DNA from: an uncultured Flavobacteriaceae bacterium
GTDB lineage: Bacteria > Bacteroidota > Bacteroidia > Flavobacteriales > Flavobacteriaceae
Length of the DNA stretch: 64,000 nucleotides
Assembly: GCA_947494565.1 (NCBI GenBank)
Contig: CANLVG010000007.1
Location: forward strand, 124,001 to 188,000
Direction of reading: 5' to 3'
The notes under the pieces were generated by a model that did no database searches, was not told where the DNA came from, and saw only the letters and a program-made list of their open reading frames with translations. The stretch's first letter is position 1; every line of letters starts with the position of its first letter. Both the position numbers and the translations under genes were made by a program. Below, one piece after another: positions 17,748 to 27,044 of the stretch.

Positions 17748-20700
17748 TTATTTCAAAGTCAAGTTTAAGCCCAGGCTAAGGGTCATAGGCACGGGGTTGA
17801 AACCACCATCATATCCTAAAGTCAAATTTCTCCGAAGGTCTTCTGCAACCGAAGGGTCGGTTCGTCTTAATGAAATTTCTGGGTTTAATCCTGAATATTT
17901 GGTGAAAGTAGCTAAATTCTGAGCCTGTACATAGATTTGGGCATTAGCCAAGCCAACATCCCCTATAATATCTTCGGGAAACGTATAGGTCAACTGTACG
18001 TTTCGCAATCTAAAAAAGCTGCCATCTTCAATTAGATAAGAAGAAGGTCGACTACTCGTCGCATCATCGGCATCCATAATGGGGGAGGTCGCATTTGGGT
18101 TTGCTGCAACCCATTGAGCTACAGGTGCCTCGGGGTTTGAAGGCTGCCATGCATCAAATAGAGCCCGCGAAGTTCTATTCCCTTGAAAGGTATTGAAGTC
18201 ACCAAAGAAACGTACGTAATTAAAGACATCGTTACCCTGAGACCCATTTCCGAAAATATTTAAACTCAAATTCTTGTACGTAAAATCTAAGTTGATACCA
18301 TAGGTGAAATCAGGATGTGGATTGCCGATGATGGTTCTGTCATCATCGGTGATTTCGCCATCTCCATTGGTATCTTGAAACCTGAATTTACCAGGAGCAT
18401 TGTAATCGCCGAATGGCGCCCAAGCGTCCGCTTCCGCTTGTGTCTGAAACAAGCCTAGGGTTTTAAAACCAAAATACGAGGAGAGTGGCTGTCCGGCTTC
18501 GGTAATCGTAATTGCAGGAATACGTTCGGTTCGTCCAAACAGTCTTTCATCAGGAGTACTTAACTCATCAACTACAACGGAATATGCCGAGATATTTCCA
18601 TTTACACTGAAGGAGAAATCATCACCAATTTGACCATTGTATCCTAGTGCAATATCAAAACCTTCATTGGTTATACCTCCAGTATTTACGGCTGGAGGAG
18701 TGGCTTGACCCGCTGTAAAGGGGGGCTGTGCCGGCAGTAACATATCGGTAGTGATACGGTTATATAAATCTAATGAAAAAGTCATTTTGTTCTTAAACAT
18801 GGTTAAGTCAATACCTAAATTATTAGAGGTAGTAGTTTCCCATTTGGCATCAGGATTACCGAATTGACGGGGTTGAAAACCAATTGCCGGTGAGCCTGTT
18901 GAACCATCTATGGGATAACCTCCTGTAAGGATATCTGAGCGGTAGGTGGTAAACGCATTATAGTTTCCTATTTCTTGGTTACCGGTTTGTCCCCAACCAT
19001 AGCGTACCATGAAGTTGTCAATCCATTCGACACCGTCCATAAAGTTTTCGTCGGAAACCCTCCATCCTAGATTGAAAGCTGGGAAGATGGCACTTCTTGA
19101 AGCCTCTCTAAAACGGGATGAGGAATCATTTCTTAGGGTAACTCCTGCTAGATATTTACCATCATAATCATAATTTATCTTACCAAATTGAGACCAAAGT
19201 GTGTAATCAGTTACTATAAAACCATAATTGTCGGCAGTAGTTGCGTCACCTAAATCCAAATAACTGATGATGTTATTGGTGTCGAAAGCAAAAATATTCC
19301 TTCCAGCACCAAAACGTTCTTCAAATTGTTGAATTGATTCCACACCTACATAAGCATTAAAGTTATGTACATCATTAAAAGTTTTAGTGTAGGTCAAGGT
19401 GTTGGTCCAAGTCCACCCGTAAGCATATTCCTCTCGTGCATCAGAACCATTGATAAAGTTACCTTCGACATATTCAGGTTGCGGACGACTGATGTCACGT
19501 TGTCGTAACACCCTACCGTCGACGCCAAAGCTAGAGCGCACCTCTAAGTTTTCAGTAAGTTTATAAGCTGCATAAACATTACCCAATAATCTTAGATTAT
19601 AGATTCTATCATCTTGATTTCTAGAGAGTGCGGCAAAAGGATTAAAATTATTACCCAAATTTGCACCTCTACTACCAGCGAAGTTGCCGACAATATCAAA
19701 AACTGGTAATAAGGGATGGTGTTTATACGACCCCGCAACGGGCCCTTGTTCCTCATCGAGATTGTTGTCCCCTTTCCTATTCTCAAAAGAGGCCGTGAAA
19801 TTTTCACCAATGGTCAATCGATTGTTCAGTGCCTTGAACTCGGTATTGGCTCGGAGTGAAACTCTATCGTAACTTACAAATTTAATAATATCATCTTGTG
19901 AAAAATAGCCTAAGGAAAATGCATATCTGGCGTTTTCGGTAGCTCCGGAGGCAGCAATATTATGCTGTTGAATAGGAGCCGCACGGGTAACCTCGTCCCA
20001 CCAATTGGTATCTGCCGACCTCGTAATAGCATAAATGTTTCCATCTACAAGCGAATATAGATCTGGATCGGTTGCAGGGTCGCCTTCAAACGTACCGCTT
20101 GGAAAAACAAAATCAGGAATGGTTATTTCACCGTTTGGTCCGTACCCATATTGACCATGGCTCGGTGTACGTCCTGCATATCGGTCTGCTAGAAATAAAT
20201 AGGTTCCTAAATCCCTTGCGTTCAAGACATCGGGAGACTCAGTAGCACTTTGCACGCCATAGAAGGTATTGTATGTAATGGTCGGTTTGCCGAGTTTTCC
20301 TCTTTTGGTCGTAATAATAATAACCCCATTTGCAGCTCTCGACCCATAAATGGATGCCGCTGATGCATCTTTAAGTACTTGCAATGACTCAATATCATTG
20401 GGATTCAAATTTCCTGGATCTTGGGAAGGTACACCGTCTATAATGTATAAAGGGTCATTGTTGCCGACCGAACCAAAACCTCGAATACGCACAGTGGCCG
20501 AACCACCGGCCCGAGAATCGTTCACGATGTTAACACCCGCCGCTCTACCTTGTAATTGCTGGGCGAAGGTCGTAGCCGGAACGGCCAACAATTCATCTGT
20601 GTCAACCACGGCAACCGCACCAGTTAAATCCTTCTTTGCTTGAGAGCCGTAACCCGTAACAACAACCTCTTCTAGTTGACTTGCATCTTCTTCCATGGTG

Positions 20701-20972
20701 ACATTTATGGTGGTTTGACCATTTACGGCCACCTCAACGGTCTTGAAACCTATATAACTGAAGACCAAGGTTGCATCGCTTGCCGCTTCAATGGAAAAGT
20801 TCCCATCAAAATCGGTTTGCGTTCCGCTTGTTGTACCTGCTACCAAAACATTAGCTCCTGGTAAGGGCCCCGATTGATCAGAAACAGTACCGACGACTGT
20901 TTGTGCCTGTATCAATCCGATGGAAAACAAGCATAACAAAAAAAGAATCTTTTTGAAAAACATTTTTTTCAT
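17748..20972 (-). CDS. SusC/RagA-family TonB-linked outer-membrane transporter
   Basis: The 1074-residue protein has a signal peptide (to about LIQAQ), a regulatory-like domain (VGTVSDQSGPLPGANVLVAG), a TonB-box-like LEEVVVTGYG, a plug with LQVLKDASAASIYGSRAANG at about 205-225, and a barrel ending in GLNLTLK. It transports oligosaccharides across the outer membrane with TonB. It heads the operon susC-susD. The 16-base palindrome CAAATTCATGAATTTG lies about 135 bases upstream of its start and could be an operator. Confidence 0.96.
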   Translation of the reverse strand: MKKMFFKKILFLLCLFSIGLIQAQTVVGTVSDQSGPLPGANVLVAGTTSGTQTDFDGNFSIEAASDATLVFSYIGFKTVEVAVNGQTTINVTMEEDASQLEEVVVTGYGSQAKKDLTGAVAVVDTDELLAVPATTFAQQLQGRAAGVNIVNDSRAGGSATVRIRGFGSVGNNDPLYIIDGVPSQDPGNLNPNDIESLQVLKDASAASIYGSRAANGVIIITTKRGKLGKPTITYNTFYGVQSATESPDVLNARDLGTYLFLADRYAGRTPSHGQYGYGPNGEITIPDFVFPSGTFEGDPATDPDLYSLVDGNIYAITRSADTNWWDEVTRAAPIQQHNIAASGATENARYAFSLGYFSQDDIIKFVSYDRVSLRANTEFKALNNRLTIGENFTASFENRKGDNNLDEEQGPVAGSYKHHPLLPVFDIVGNFAGSRGANLGNNFNPFAALSRNQDDRIYNLRLLGNVYAAYKLTENLEVRSSFGVDGRVLRQRDISRPQPEYVEGNFINGSDAREEYAYGWTWTNTLTYTKTFNDVHNFNAYVGVESIQQFEERFGAGRNIFAFDTNNIISYLDLGDATTADNYGFIVTDYTLWSQFGKINYDYDGKYLAGVTLRNDSSSRFREASRSAIFPAFNLGWRVSDENFMDGVEWIDNFMVRYGWGQTGNQEIGNYNAFTTYRSDILTGGYPIDGSTGSPAIGFQPRQFGNPDAKWETTTSNNLGIDLTMFKNKMTFSLDLYNRITTDMLLPAQPPFTAGQATPPAVNTGGITNEGFDIALGYNGQIGDDFSFSVNGNISAYSVVVDELSTPDERLFGRTERIPAITITEAGQPLSSYFGFKTLGLFQTQAEADAWAPFGDYNAPGKFRFQDTNGDGEITDDDRTIIGNPHPDFTYGINLDFTYKNLSLNIFGNGSQGNDVFNYVRFFGDFNTFQGNRTSRALFDAWQPSNPEAPVAQWVAANPNATSPIMDADDATSSRPSSYLIEDGSFFRLRNVQLTYTFPEDIIGDVGLANAQIYVQAQNLATFTKYSGLNPEISLRRTDPSVAEDLRRNLTLGYDGGFNPVPMTLSLGLNLTLK

Positions 20973-21103
20973 GTGTTAAGTTTTAAGTTGGTTATTATGA
21001 TAAATATGAAATGTTGATTTTTTGATCGAGTATGTTAAAAACAGGTTAATGTGAAAATAGATCAAATGATGTTCAAATAGGGCAGCAACATTTTACTTTG
21101 GGT

Positions 21104-21121
21104 TTCAAATTCATGAATTTG
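21104..21121. promoter_or_regulatory. Palindromic 17-mer, copy 2 (possible operator of susC)
   Basis: The 17-mer TTCAAATTCATGAATTT at 21104-21120 is identical to 10864-10880. Here the symmetry extends to 16 bases (CAAATTCATGAATTTG, 21106-21121). It lies upstream of the second susC start (20972) and in front of a decayed gene fragment. Confidence 0.45.
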
Positions 21122-21154
21122 ATGATCTTGAAAGAATAAAACCCGTACGTAGTA

Positions 21155-21469
21155 CTAATTAAGCGAATCAAGTATGCGTAGATTCCGATAGTTTGCCTTT
21201 CTTTTATCATACCGAAATTTCATGCTAGTTGTTCTACCCAAAAACAATTTCGACCCTTCTGGATTTTGCCATATTTTAAAGACAATAGGTTGAAGAACTT
21301 CATCAAGATAGTTGACCGATTGCCTTGGTCGTCCAAATCGGTTGTTTCGAAAGTAGTGTAGCGTGACCTAGTGTGGTGAGCCGACCTCAAATGCGCTCGG
21401 AAAATGTACTTTCATAGCAAAACAACGCAGGTTCAGCACATCAATTTTCTTTGGTAAATGTGCTTGGTG
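21155..21469 (-). pseudogene. Decayed gene fragment of unknown family
   Basis: On the minus strand one frame stays protein-like for about 105 codons, from just after a TGA at 21470-21472 to a TAA/TAG-type stop at 21155-21157. It is broken only by a TAG at 21368-21370. It reads KIDVLNLRCFAMKVHFPSAF and EVGSPH before the stop codon. After it come VTLHYFRNNRFGRPRQSVNY, LDEVLQPIVFKIWQNP and KFRYDKRKANYRNLRILDSL. No start fits. I do not recognise the family. The balanced composition and the single stop suggest the 3' part of a real gene lost by decay, but chance cannot be excluded without a search. Confidence 0.4.
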
Positions 21470-21509
21470 TCATACAGCTTGGTGCATACCGCAACGTATA
21501 AAAGAAGCA

Positions 21510-22766
21510 CTACGGTTTTGTTTGATAGACCTTGTCGATGTAAATGCCTATAAGATGTGTCCGGATATCAATAGCCTTTTCTTGGTTCGTATTGGGAAGA
21601 CTTACATTCATCGTTTTTGAAGGAAAAACGGGCATGTGACATTTGATGCAGTTGTCATATTGTGCTGTAGAAGATTTCATTTCTGTTTCATGCGGATGTT
21701 GCACTGCTTTATGACACTCCATACATTTCCCGTTAAAAACGTTTTCTTGTTCTCGTTGATTTAGATGTGAATCATGGCATGTAGTACAGCTCATTGTTGG
21801 ACTATTTTTGTAACAAGCACTACTCTTTAAAAGTCCATATTGATTGCCATGAACATCCAGTTCATATTCCGGTTTGCGCGTGTTGTAATTTTTGGAATAT
21901 TCTTCGAGTTTCTCGCCGACTACGTATGAAAAAGGATTTTTTAATTGATTGGCACGCAGACCGGCATGGCATTGAGCACAGATATTATCCCGAAGATTGC
22001 GGGACAAAGTGTCGATTTGAACGATAGGGTCGGCCGTGTTCAACTTCAAATTACCCTTTCTGAAATCAACATGTTCTTGAGAAGGACCATGGCAGCGCTC
22101 ACAGTCTACGCCGTAGATGAAGGAGTCTTTATCATATACGTTCGACATGCCCGAAACATCCTCGTTCTTTGCGAAAGTGACATGGCATTTGATACAATTG
22201 TCCATTACCGGTCTTTGAAACCTTTGGTTGGGAAACCCAGGGCTGTTGACCCATCCGTTCGTCAATTTAAAATAGGAAACCTGTAGCTGATAGAGTGAAT
22301 CGCCCTTGAAAGTCAAATGAGACTGGCCTTTGACCCCTGAACCAATTACAACATCAATTTTTGATTTGTCCAGTATTTTACCGGGATAAGACTTGGTTAC
22401 TTGAAAATAGTCCTCAGACTCTGCTACCAATTTGACCTGGCTTCCTACCAGGTTTATTCTATCTTGCTCCCCATTAAAACTGCCTTGTAGGTTTTCACCA
22501 TTCGCTCTGGCAGAGGTGTTGAAATGAGCCGTGGCAGTATGGGTTTTATAAATCGATTCATGACAGGGAATACAGGATTGGGATCCTGCAAATTGTTTGC
22601 CATTGTAGTGAAAGGGTTGAACTTCATTTAATTTCTGATAGCCAGAATCAATTGAACCAAAATGACATGCCCGTAGTACAAATAGGCAACCGATGACAAG
22701 AGAGATGATAAGAAATGCTATTGATTTTTTTGACACTAGATAAAGATATATAAATGATACCGACAA
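21510..22766 (-). CDS. Membrane-anchored seven-haem cytochrome c
   Basis: The 418-residue protein has an N-terminal signal/anchor helix (SIAFLIISLVIGCLF) and seven CxxCH haem-binding motifs: CIPCH, CIKCH, CERCH, CAQCH, CTTCH, CMECH and CIKCH. Spacing and the middle segment (VDCERCHGPSQEH) resemble cytochrome c554/octahaem-related multihaem proteins. It should be periplasmic or surface-exposed and pass electrons. It stands alone on the minus strand between the decayed fragment and the sulfatase, an unusual companion for polysaccharide genes. Its partner enzyme is not evident in the window. Confidence 0.88.
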   Translation of the reverse strand: MSVSFIYLYLVSKKSIAFLIISLVIGCLFVLRACHFGSIDSGYQKLNEVQPFHYNGKQFAGSQSCIPCHESIYKTHTATAHFNTSARANGENLQGSFNGEQDRINLVGSQVKLVAESEDYFQVTKSYPGKILDKSKIDVVIGSGVKGQSHLTFKGDSLYQLQVSYFKLTNGWVNSPGFPNQRFQRPVMDNCIKCHVTFAKNEDVSGMSNVYDKDSFIYGVDCERCHGPSQEHVDFRKGNLKLNTADPIVQIDTLSRNLRDNICAQCHAGLRANQLKNPFSYVVGEKLEEYSKNYNTRKPEYELDVHGNQYGLLKSSACYKNSPTMSCTTCHDSHLNQREQENVFNGKCMECHKAVQHPHETEMKSSTAQYDNCIKCHMPVFPSKTMNVSLPNTNQEKAIDIRTHLIGIYIDKVYQTKP

Positions 22767-23068
22767 AAACTAGCTTGGTGTGGGGTTTATCGGCATGGTG
22801 TTAATACCAATCCGATTTTTTAAAGAAGGCGTTGCCTTTTAATTCCATAAAAGTACTACTAGAAGAGTTTGAGACCATTTCTCATAAAATCCATGAGTTT
22901 TTGTTTGATACTAGGAACTTTGTCATCAGTGATCAATTCTAGACTGTAGCGTTGATGTTCCTATAGAAAAAGGATGCTATATTAAACTATTTTCTATGGC
23001 AATGATTCAATTTTCCCCGACTGTTTTCCAAGAGCCGCGATTAGTGATATCGAAGTTGCCTATTGTTC
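22767..23068. other. Intergenic region between cytochrome and sulfatase genes
   Basis: This 302-base gap separates two minus-strand genes and should contain the cytochrome promoter. A 33-codon minus-strand stretch (about 22872-22970, ending in a TAG) has protein-like composition (SLELITDDKVPSIKQKLMDF) but no start. It may be another decayed scrap; otherwise I see nothing here. Confidence 0.3.
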
Positions 23069-24673
23069 TTATTCGCGTATGGAATCCCTGATCACCTTTT
23101 TCAAAGTAGCGCCGGCGCCATCTATATAATAGGTCTCGAAGTCCGTATCGTTCACCCAGCCAGAACTAGTTTTTTCACCGGACATATACCGCTTATAAAA
23201 GCGGGCATTTCGTGTAAAGGGATATGCCTCATATAAATGTCCGAACCCTTGCATACGCAAATCGCCTTGACTCCTCAATTTATTTTCCATAAAGGTCTTT
23301 AGCTCGTATTTCAGCGATTCGTAGTTCACGTTTTTGGCTAGGTTTACCATACAAAAAGGATCTTTTTGAATGTTGTAGAGCTCTTCTTCTACACGTTTTC
23401 CGAAATTGAGTTTCCAATATTCGGTATTCTTACCCGTCCTACGCAGTTTGAGGATTTCTGTTTTGGTCGGGCTACCGTCCGTATTCAGATAACCTGTTTC
23501 AGGGTTCCCCGATGGCCAGCGGTCTACTTCATAATTTGTGACGTATAAGAGACTATCCTTATATATACCACGAATGGGATATCCTACATCATTGGGCCTT
23601 CCCGTGTCGTGTCGCTCTTTCCCCACTAGTACAAAATCCCGTTCAGGGTCTAGTTGCCCTGTACCGTCTGAAGTAATCAGGGGCATCAAGCTATTGCCAG
23701 GGGTCGGATGCATCCCAGAGGACGTCCAATCAATCCCTGCGGCCTCCAAAAAGGTTGGGGCCAAGTCGATAAAACTGACGTAATCATCAACTACCTTCGG
23801 TTTGGACTTTCCTTTCCATAGCAAGGCCATCGGAACATGGTTCGCATTTTCATACTGATTTCCCTTGACCCTTGGAAAAGGCATGCCATGATCCGAGGTA
23901 ACAATGATCAAGGTGTTTTCCATAAGCCCTCTTTCGTTGAGCGTTTCCAAGACCCGCACAATATGTGCATCGGTATCCTCTATTTCATAGGCATAGTCCA
24001 AAAGGTCGTTTCGGGTAGTTTCATTATCTGGCCAGTAGGGTGGAAAATCCTGTATCATATCAAGGGTCTTCCCTGCGAGACGTGCACCACTTCCATATTC
24101 ATATCCGCGATGTGGTTCAATGGTGCCCAACCAAAAACTCCACGGGTTGTTTTCAGGAATACTATCTAGAAAGTGTTCAAAATTTGCGGCATAGTCGTTT
24201 GTCCCGATTCCGCTCGTAGGAGGTTCCAAGGTTTTTTCGTTATATGCCGGCCCCATGACCTCACGTTGCTCTCCTGAAGCGGTTAGGGTAATCGCTGGCC
24301 CGTATCCTTTCCCGGTATGTCCTGTTGTATATCCTTGCCCTTTGAGCACTTCTTGATAGGTTTTGAATTTGGGCGGAAAGTAAATGACGTGATTGGCCGC
24401 GGCATCCAATTGCCATGAGTTTCGGCCAGTGATGACCGCTGCACGCGAAGGAGCACATTTGGCATTGGGCGTATAGGCCCTATTGAACAAGATGCCTTCT
24501 TTTGCTATGGCATCGAAGCCTGGAGTACTGACATAGGTACTACCATAAGCGGACATGTCCAAACCGGCGTCGTCGAACATAATGACCAAGATATTGGGCC
24601 GATCCCCACTTTGCGCAAAGCCGATTTGAAATGCGAAAATTGTGAATAACGTAAGAAAGGTTTTTAATGTCAT
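23069..24673 (-). CDS. Secreted type I sulfatase (heparan N-sulfatase-like)
   Basis: The 534-residue enzyme has a signal peptide (cleavage near GFAQ), the metal-binding pair Asp34-Asp35 in IMFDDAGLD, and the sulfatase signature [12 protein letters not shown], with Cys73 as the residue converted to formylglycine. Further hallmarks are the HTGKGYG segment and [20 protein letters not shown]. The pattern is closest to N-sulfoglucosamine sulfohydrolase-like sulfatases (S1_8-like), which remove sulfate from glycans; the exact substrate is inferred. The start codon overlaps the stop of the upstream symporter gene by four bases (ATGA), so the two form an operon. A remnant of a paralogue's 3' end lies at 7645-7739. 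Confidence 0.93.
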   Translation of the reverse strand: MTLKTFLTLFTIFAFQIGFAQSGDRPNILVIMFDDAGLDMSAYGSTYVSTPGFDAIAKEGILFNRAYTPNAKCAPSRAAVITGRNSWQLDAAANHVIYFPPKFKTYQEVLKGQGYTTGHTGKGYGPAITLTASGEQREVMGPAYNEKTLEPPTSGIGTNDYAANFEHFLDSIPENNPWSFWLGTIEPHRGYEYGSGARLAGKTLDMIQDFPPYWPDNETTRNDLLDYAYEIEDTDAHIVRVLETLNERGLMENTLIIVTSDHGMPFPRVKGNQYENANHVPMALLWKGKSKPKVVDDYVSFIDLAPTFLEAAGIDWTSSGMHPTPGNSLMPLITSDGTGQLDPERDFVLVGKERHDTGRPNDVGYPIRGIYKDSLLYVTNYEVDRWPSGNPETGYLNTDGSPTKTEILKLRRTGKNTEYWKLNFGKRVEEELYNIQKDPFCMVNLAKNVNYESLKYELKTFMENKLRSQGDLRMQGFGHLYEAYPFTRNARFYKRYMSGEKTSSGWVNDTDFETYYIDGAGATLKKVIRDSIRE

Positions 24674-26295
24674 AGGGCGAGGGTGCTAAATGATATCATA
24701 ATATATAGAACAATGACGATAACGCTAACCGATGCGATGATGTCCCATATGTTGTAACTCGATTTGTTAGCGGTCTTTTGCTCTTGGGTGACCGTACCAA
24801 ACGTCAAACCTGCTAGTTGCTGCTGTGATGGAGCAGGATAAAATAGACTTACCACAATAGCGATGGCGATACATAAGGCAAAAAAGTAGGCCCCAAAGAC
24901 CAACCAATTAATATCCGCAATACTAAAAAGAAAACTACCTTCTTGAAAACTGGATTTCAATATCTCCAAGGTCAACTTTGAGAAACCGATGATGAATCCG
25001 CCGATCAAGGTGGCGATGGCCCCATTTGCATTGATTCTTTTATAGAAGATGCCCAGCAAGAATACGGCTGCTATCGGCGGGGAAATATAGGCCTGCACAT
25101 TTTGTAAGTACTCATAAAGGCCATCGGAAAGCGTCGTGATAATAGGTATCCAGAGCAGGCCTAATCCCACGACGAAAAAGGTGGCGATCCTGCCTGTTTT
25201 GACCAATTGCGCCTCGGGTTTGTCAGGTTTTAGTTTTTTATAGATATCCAGTGTGAATAGGGTAGAGCAGGAGTTGAACACGGAGGCTAGCGAACTCATG
25301 AGTGCGGCAAGCAAACCTGCCGCAACCAAGCCTCGTAGTCCTGAAGGCATAATATTGCTCATCAAGACCGGAAAGGCCTCATCTGGACGGTCCCAATCCA
25401 ATTTGCCCTGCATTTTTAATCCCAAAGCGATGACTCCGGGAATCAAGAAAAGAAAAACGGGCATTAATTTCAGCAGTGCCCCAAAGATGCTTCCTCGACG
25501 CCCTTCTTTTATATTTTTGGCTGTTAGTACACGTTGTACAATGACCTGATCGGTACACCAGTACCATATGCCCACTACCGTACTGGTAATGAACAAAGGC
25601 AACCACGGGTATTCGGGATCAGAGTTGGGCCGCCACATATTGAAGTAATCAGGTCCGACCGTGTTTTTTAGTTCTCCCCATCCTCCGACGGCTTCGAGCC
25701 CTAAAAAAGTCAGGATTCCGGCGCCGAGAACAAGTACAATGGCTTGAATTGTTTCGGTATAGACAACCGCTCGCATTCCCCCTAATACGGTGTAAAGACC
25801 GGTAAGCACTACGGTAGCTACAGCTCCGATCCAAAAGGGAATACCCAACAAGGCAGAGACCACGACTCCACCAGCGTAGATGGTGACCGAAACTTTGGTC
25901 AAAATATAGGCGATCAAGGAAATGACGGACAAGACCCATCGAGATCGTGCATCGAAACGTTTTTCCAAGAACTCTGGCATCGTGAATACCCCGCTCCGGG
26001 CATAAAAGGGGAGAAAGACCCAACCAAGCATCAATACGATCCAGGCGTGAAGTTCATAAATCAGCAAAGGCATTTTGTCGCCAGCCCCATTTCCGGCCAA
26101 TCCAACAACGTGTTCCGAACCAATGTTGGAAGCAAAAATGGAGGCGCCCACCATGAACCACCCGATATTGCGACCCGCCAAAAAGTAATCTTCGGTGTTT
26201 TTCTGCTTTTGTCTGATGACCCACCAGGCTACCCCAAGAAGTACTATAAAATATAAGGCGATCACCACCCAATCAAAAGCATCCAATCCTTTCAT
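24670..26295 (-). CDS. Sodium:solute symporter (SSS family, SGLT-like)
   Basis: The 541-residue protein has about 13-14 membrane segments starting with [20 protein letters not shown], and the SSS motifs [20 protein letters not shown] and [20 protein letters not shown]. The family imports sugars, sugar acids or other solutes with sodium. Overlap with the sulfatase gene suggests it takes up the desulfated product, probably a monosaccharide. The operon is divergent from the marR gene, with a perfect inverted repeat between them. Confidence 0.94.
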   Translation of the reverse strand: MKGLDAFDWVVIALYFIVLLGVAWWVIRQKQKNTEDYFLAGRNIGWFMVGASIFASNIGSEHVVGLAGNGAGDKMPLLIYELHAWIVLMLGWVFLPFYARSGVFTMPEFLEKRFDARSRWVLSVISLIAYILTKVSVTIYAGGVVVSALLGIPFWIGAVATVVLTGLYTVLGGMRAVVYTETIQAIVLVLGAGILTFLGLEAVGGWGELKNTVGPDYFNMWRPNSDPEYPWLPLFITSTVVGIWYWCTDQVIVQRVLTAKNIKEGRRGSIFGALLKLMPVFLFLIPGVIALGLKMQGKLDWDRPDEAFPVLMSNIMPSGLRGLVAAGLLAALMSSLASVFNSCSTLFTLDIYKKLKPDKPEAQLVKTGRIATFFVVGLGLLWIPIITTLSDGLYEYLQNVQAYISPPIAAVFLLGIFYKRINANGAIATLIGGFIIGFSKLTLEILKSSFQEGSFLFSIADINWLVFGAYFFALCIAIAIVVSLFYPAPSQQQLAGLTFGTVTQEQKTANKSSYNIWDIIASVSVIVIVLYIMISFSTLAL

Positions 26296-26427
26296 AAGTC
26301 TTTATTTAGTCGGTATGGCAATAAAGATAACCGATTTACTACTATGGACAAACGGTTTAAAGGCCCCTGTTTCGATTAAAAAACCGCTGTTTAATGATTG
26401 GTGAATATTAATAAACAATTAACAATG

Positions 26428-26441
26428 GTTGCACATGCAAC
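26428..26441. promoter_or_regulatory. Inverted repeat, probable MarR operator
   Basis: GTTGCA-CA-TGCAAC is a perfect 6+2+6 inverted repeat, 28 bases before the marR start. Its size and symmetry are typical of MarR-family sites. A weak -7-like element (GAATTTTG, 26448-26455) follows at a spacing that would place the repeat over the -33 region. It could also affect the divergent symporter-sulfatase operon. Confidence 0.5.
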
Positions 26442-26468
26442 GAATTGAATTTTGTTTAGATTCGCCGA

Positions 26469-26930
26469 GTGAAAACGAAGTCCGTTGTTATTGATTTTGA
26501 AAGGTCCATCGGTCCGTGGTTGGGCAGAACCATGAAATTGGTCGACTATCACATGAACGAAGCTTTCGACAACGCGGGTTTGGATTTGACCAAAGAGCAG
26601 ATGGTAGTGTTGAAGAAATTGGATGAACAAGATGGCCTAAACCAAAATGAGCTGGCTTATTTGACGTATAGAAACAAATCGTCCCTAACGCGTTTGCTAG
26701 CAAAAATGGAATCGAAAAAGTATATCCAACGTAGACAGGGGAAGACGGATAAAAGGGTAAACCAGGTGTTCTTGACAGAGGTAGGAAAAGGGGTCTATCA
26801 AAAAACCAGACCGGTAATCAAAAGCTTGATTACCAAAATGGAGCGAAATATTAGTGATCAAGAGAAAACCGAAATGATTGCCCTGCTTAAAAGAGTACAG
26901 CGGAATTTTGAACCATTGATCGATTTTTAA
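26469..26930 (+). CDS. MarR-family transcriptional regulator
   Basis: The 153-residue protein starts at GTG and contains a MarR-type winged helix: LTKEQMVVLKKLDEQDGL, then NQNELAYLTYRNKSSLTRLL (recognition region, about 55-80), and the wing RRQGKTDKRVNQVFLTEVGK. MarR proteins dimerise on inverted repeats and usually repress adjacent efflux genes until a ligand binds. The RND operon lies 114 bases downstream on the same strand, so it is the likely target, with autoregulation through the repeat at 26428-26441. Confidence 0.93.
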   Translation: MKTKSVVIDFERSIGPWLGRTMKLVDYHMNEAFDNAGLDLTKEQMVVLKKLDEQDGLNQNELAYLTYRNKSSLTRLLAKMESKKYIQRRQGKTDKRVNQVFLTEVGKGVYQKTRPVIKSLITKMERNISDQEKTEMIALLKRVQRNFEPLIDF

Positions 26931-27002
26931 TAAAGTTTTAACTGAATTGAATTAAACGAATGACGACGGCAAAAGTCTGACTGGGATAAAGTGAGGCGGC
27001 AC

Positions 27003-27031
27003 TTGTCATAACTAACACAACGATACCTTTA
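27003..27031 (+). promoter_or_regulatory. Possible promoter of the RND operon
   Basis: TTG at 27003-27005 and TACCTTTA at 27024-27031 match the Bacteroidota -33/-7 pattern (TTG, then TAnnTTTG) with an 18-base spacer and one mismatch. This leaves only a very short leader before the ATG at 27045, so the call is weak. Confidence 0.3.
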
Positions 27032-27044
27032 CAATTACCAACTT

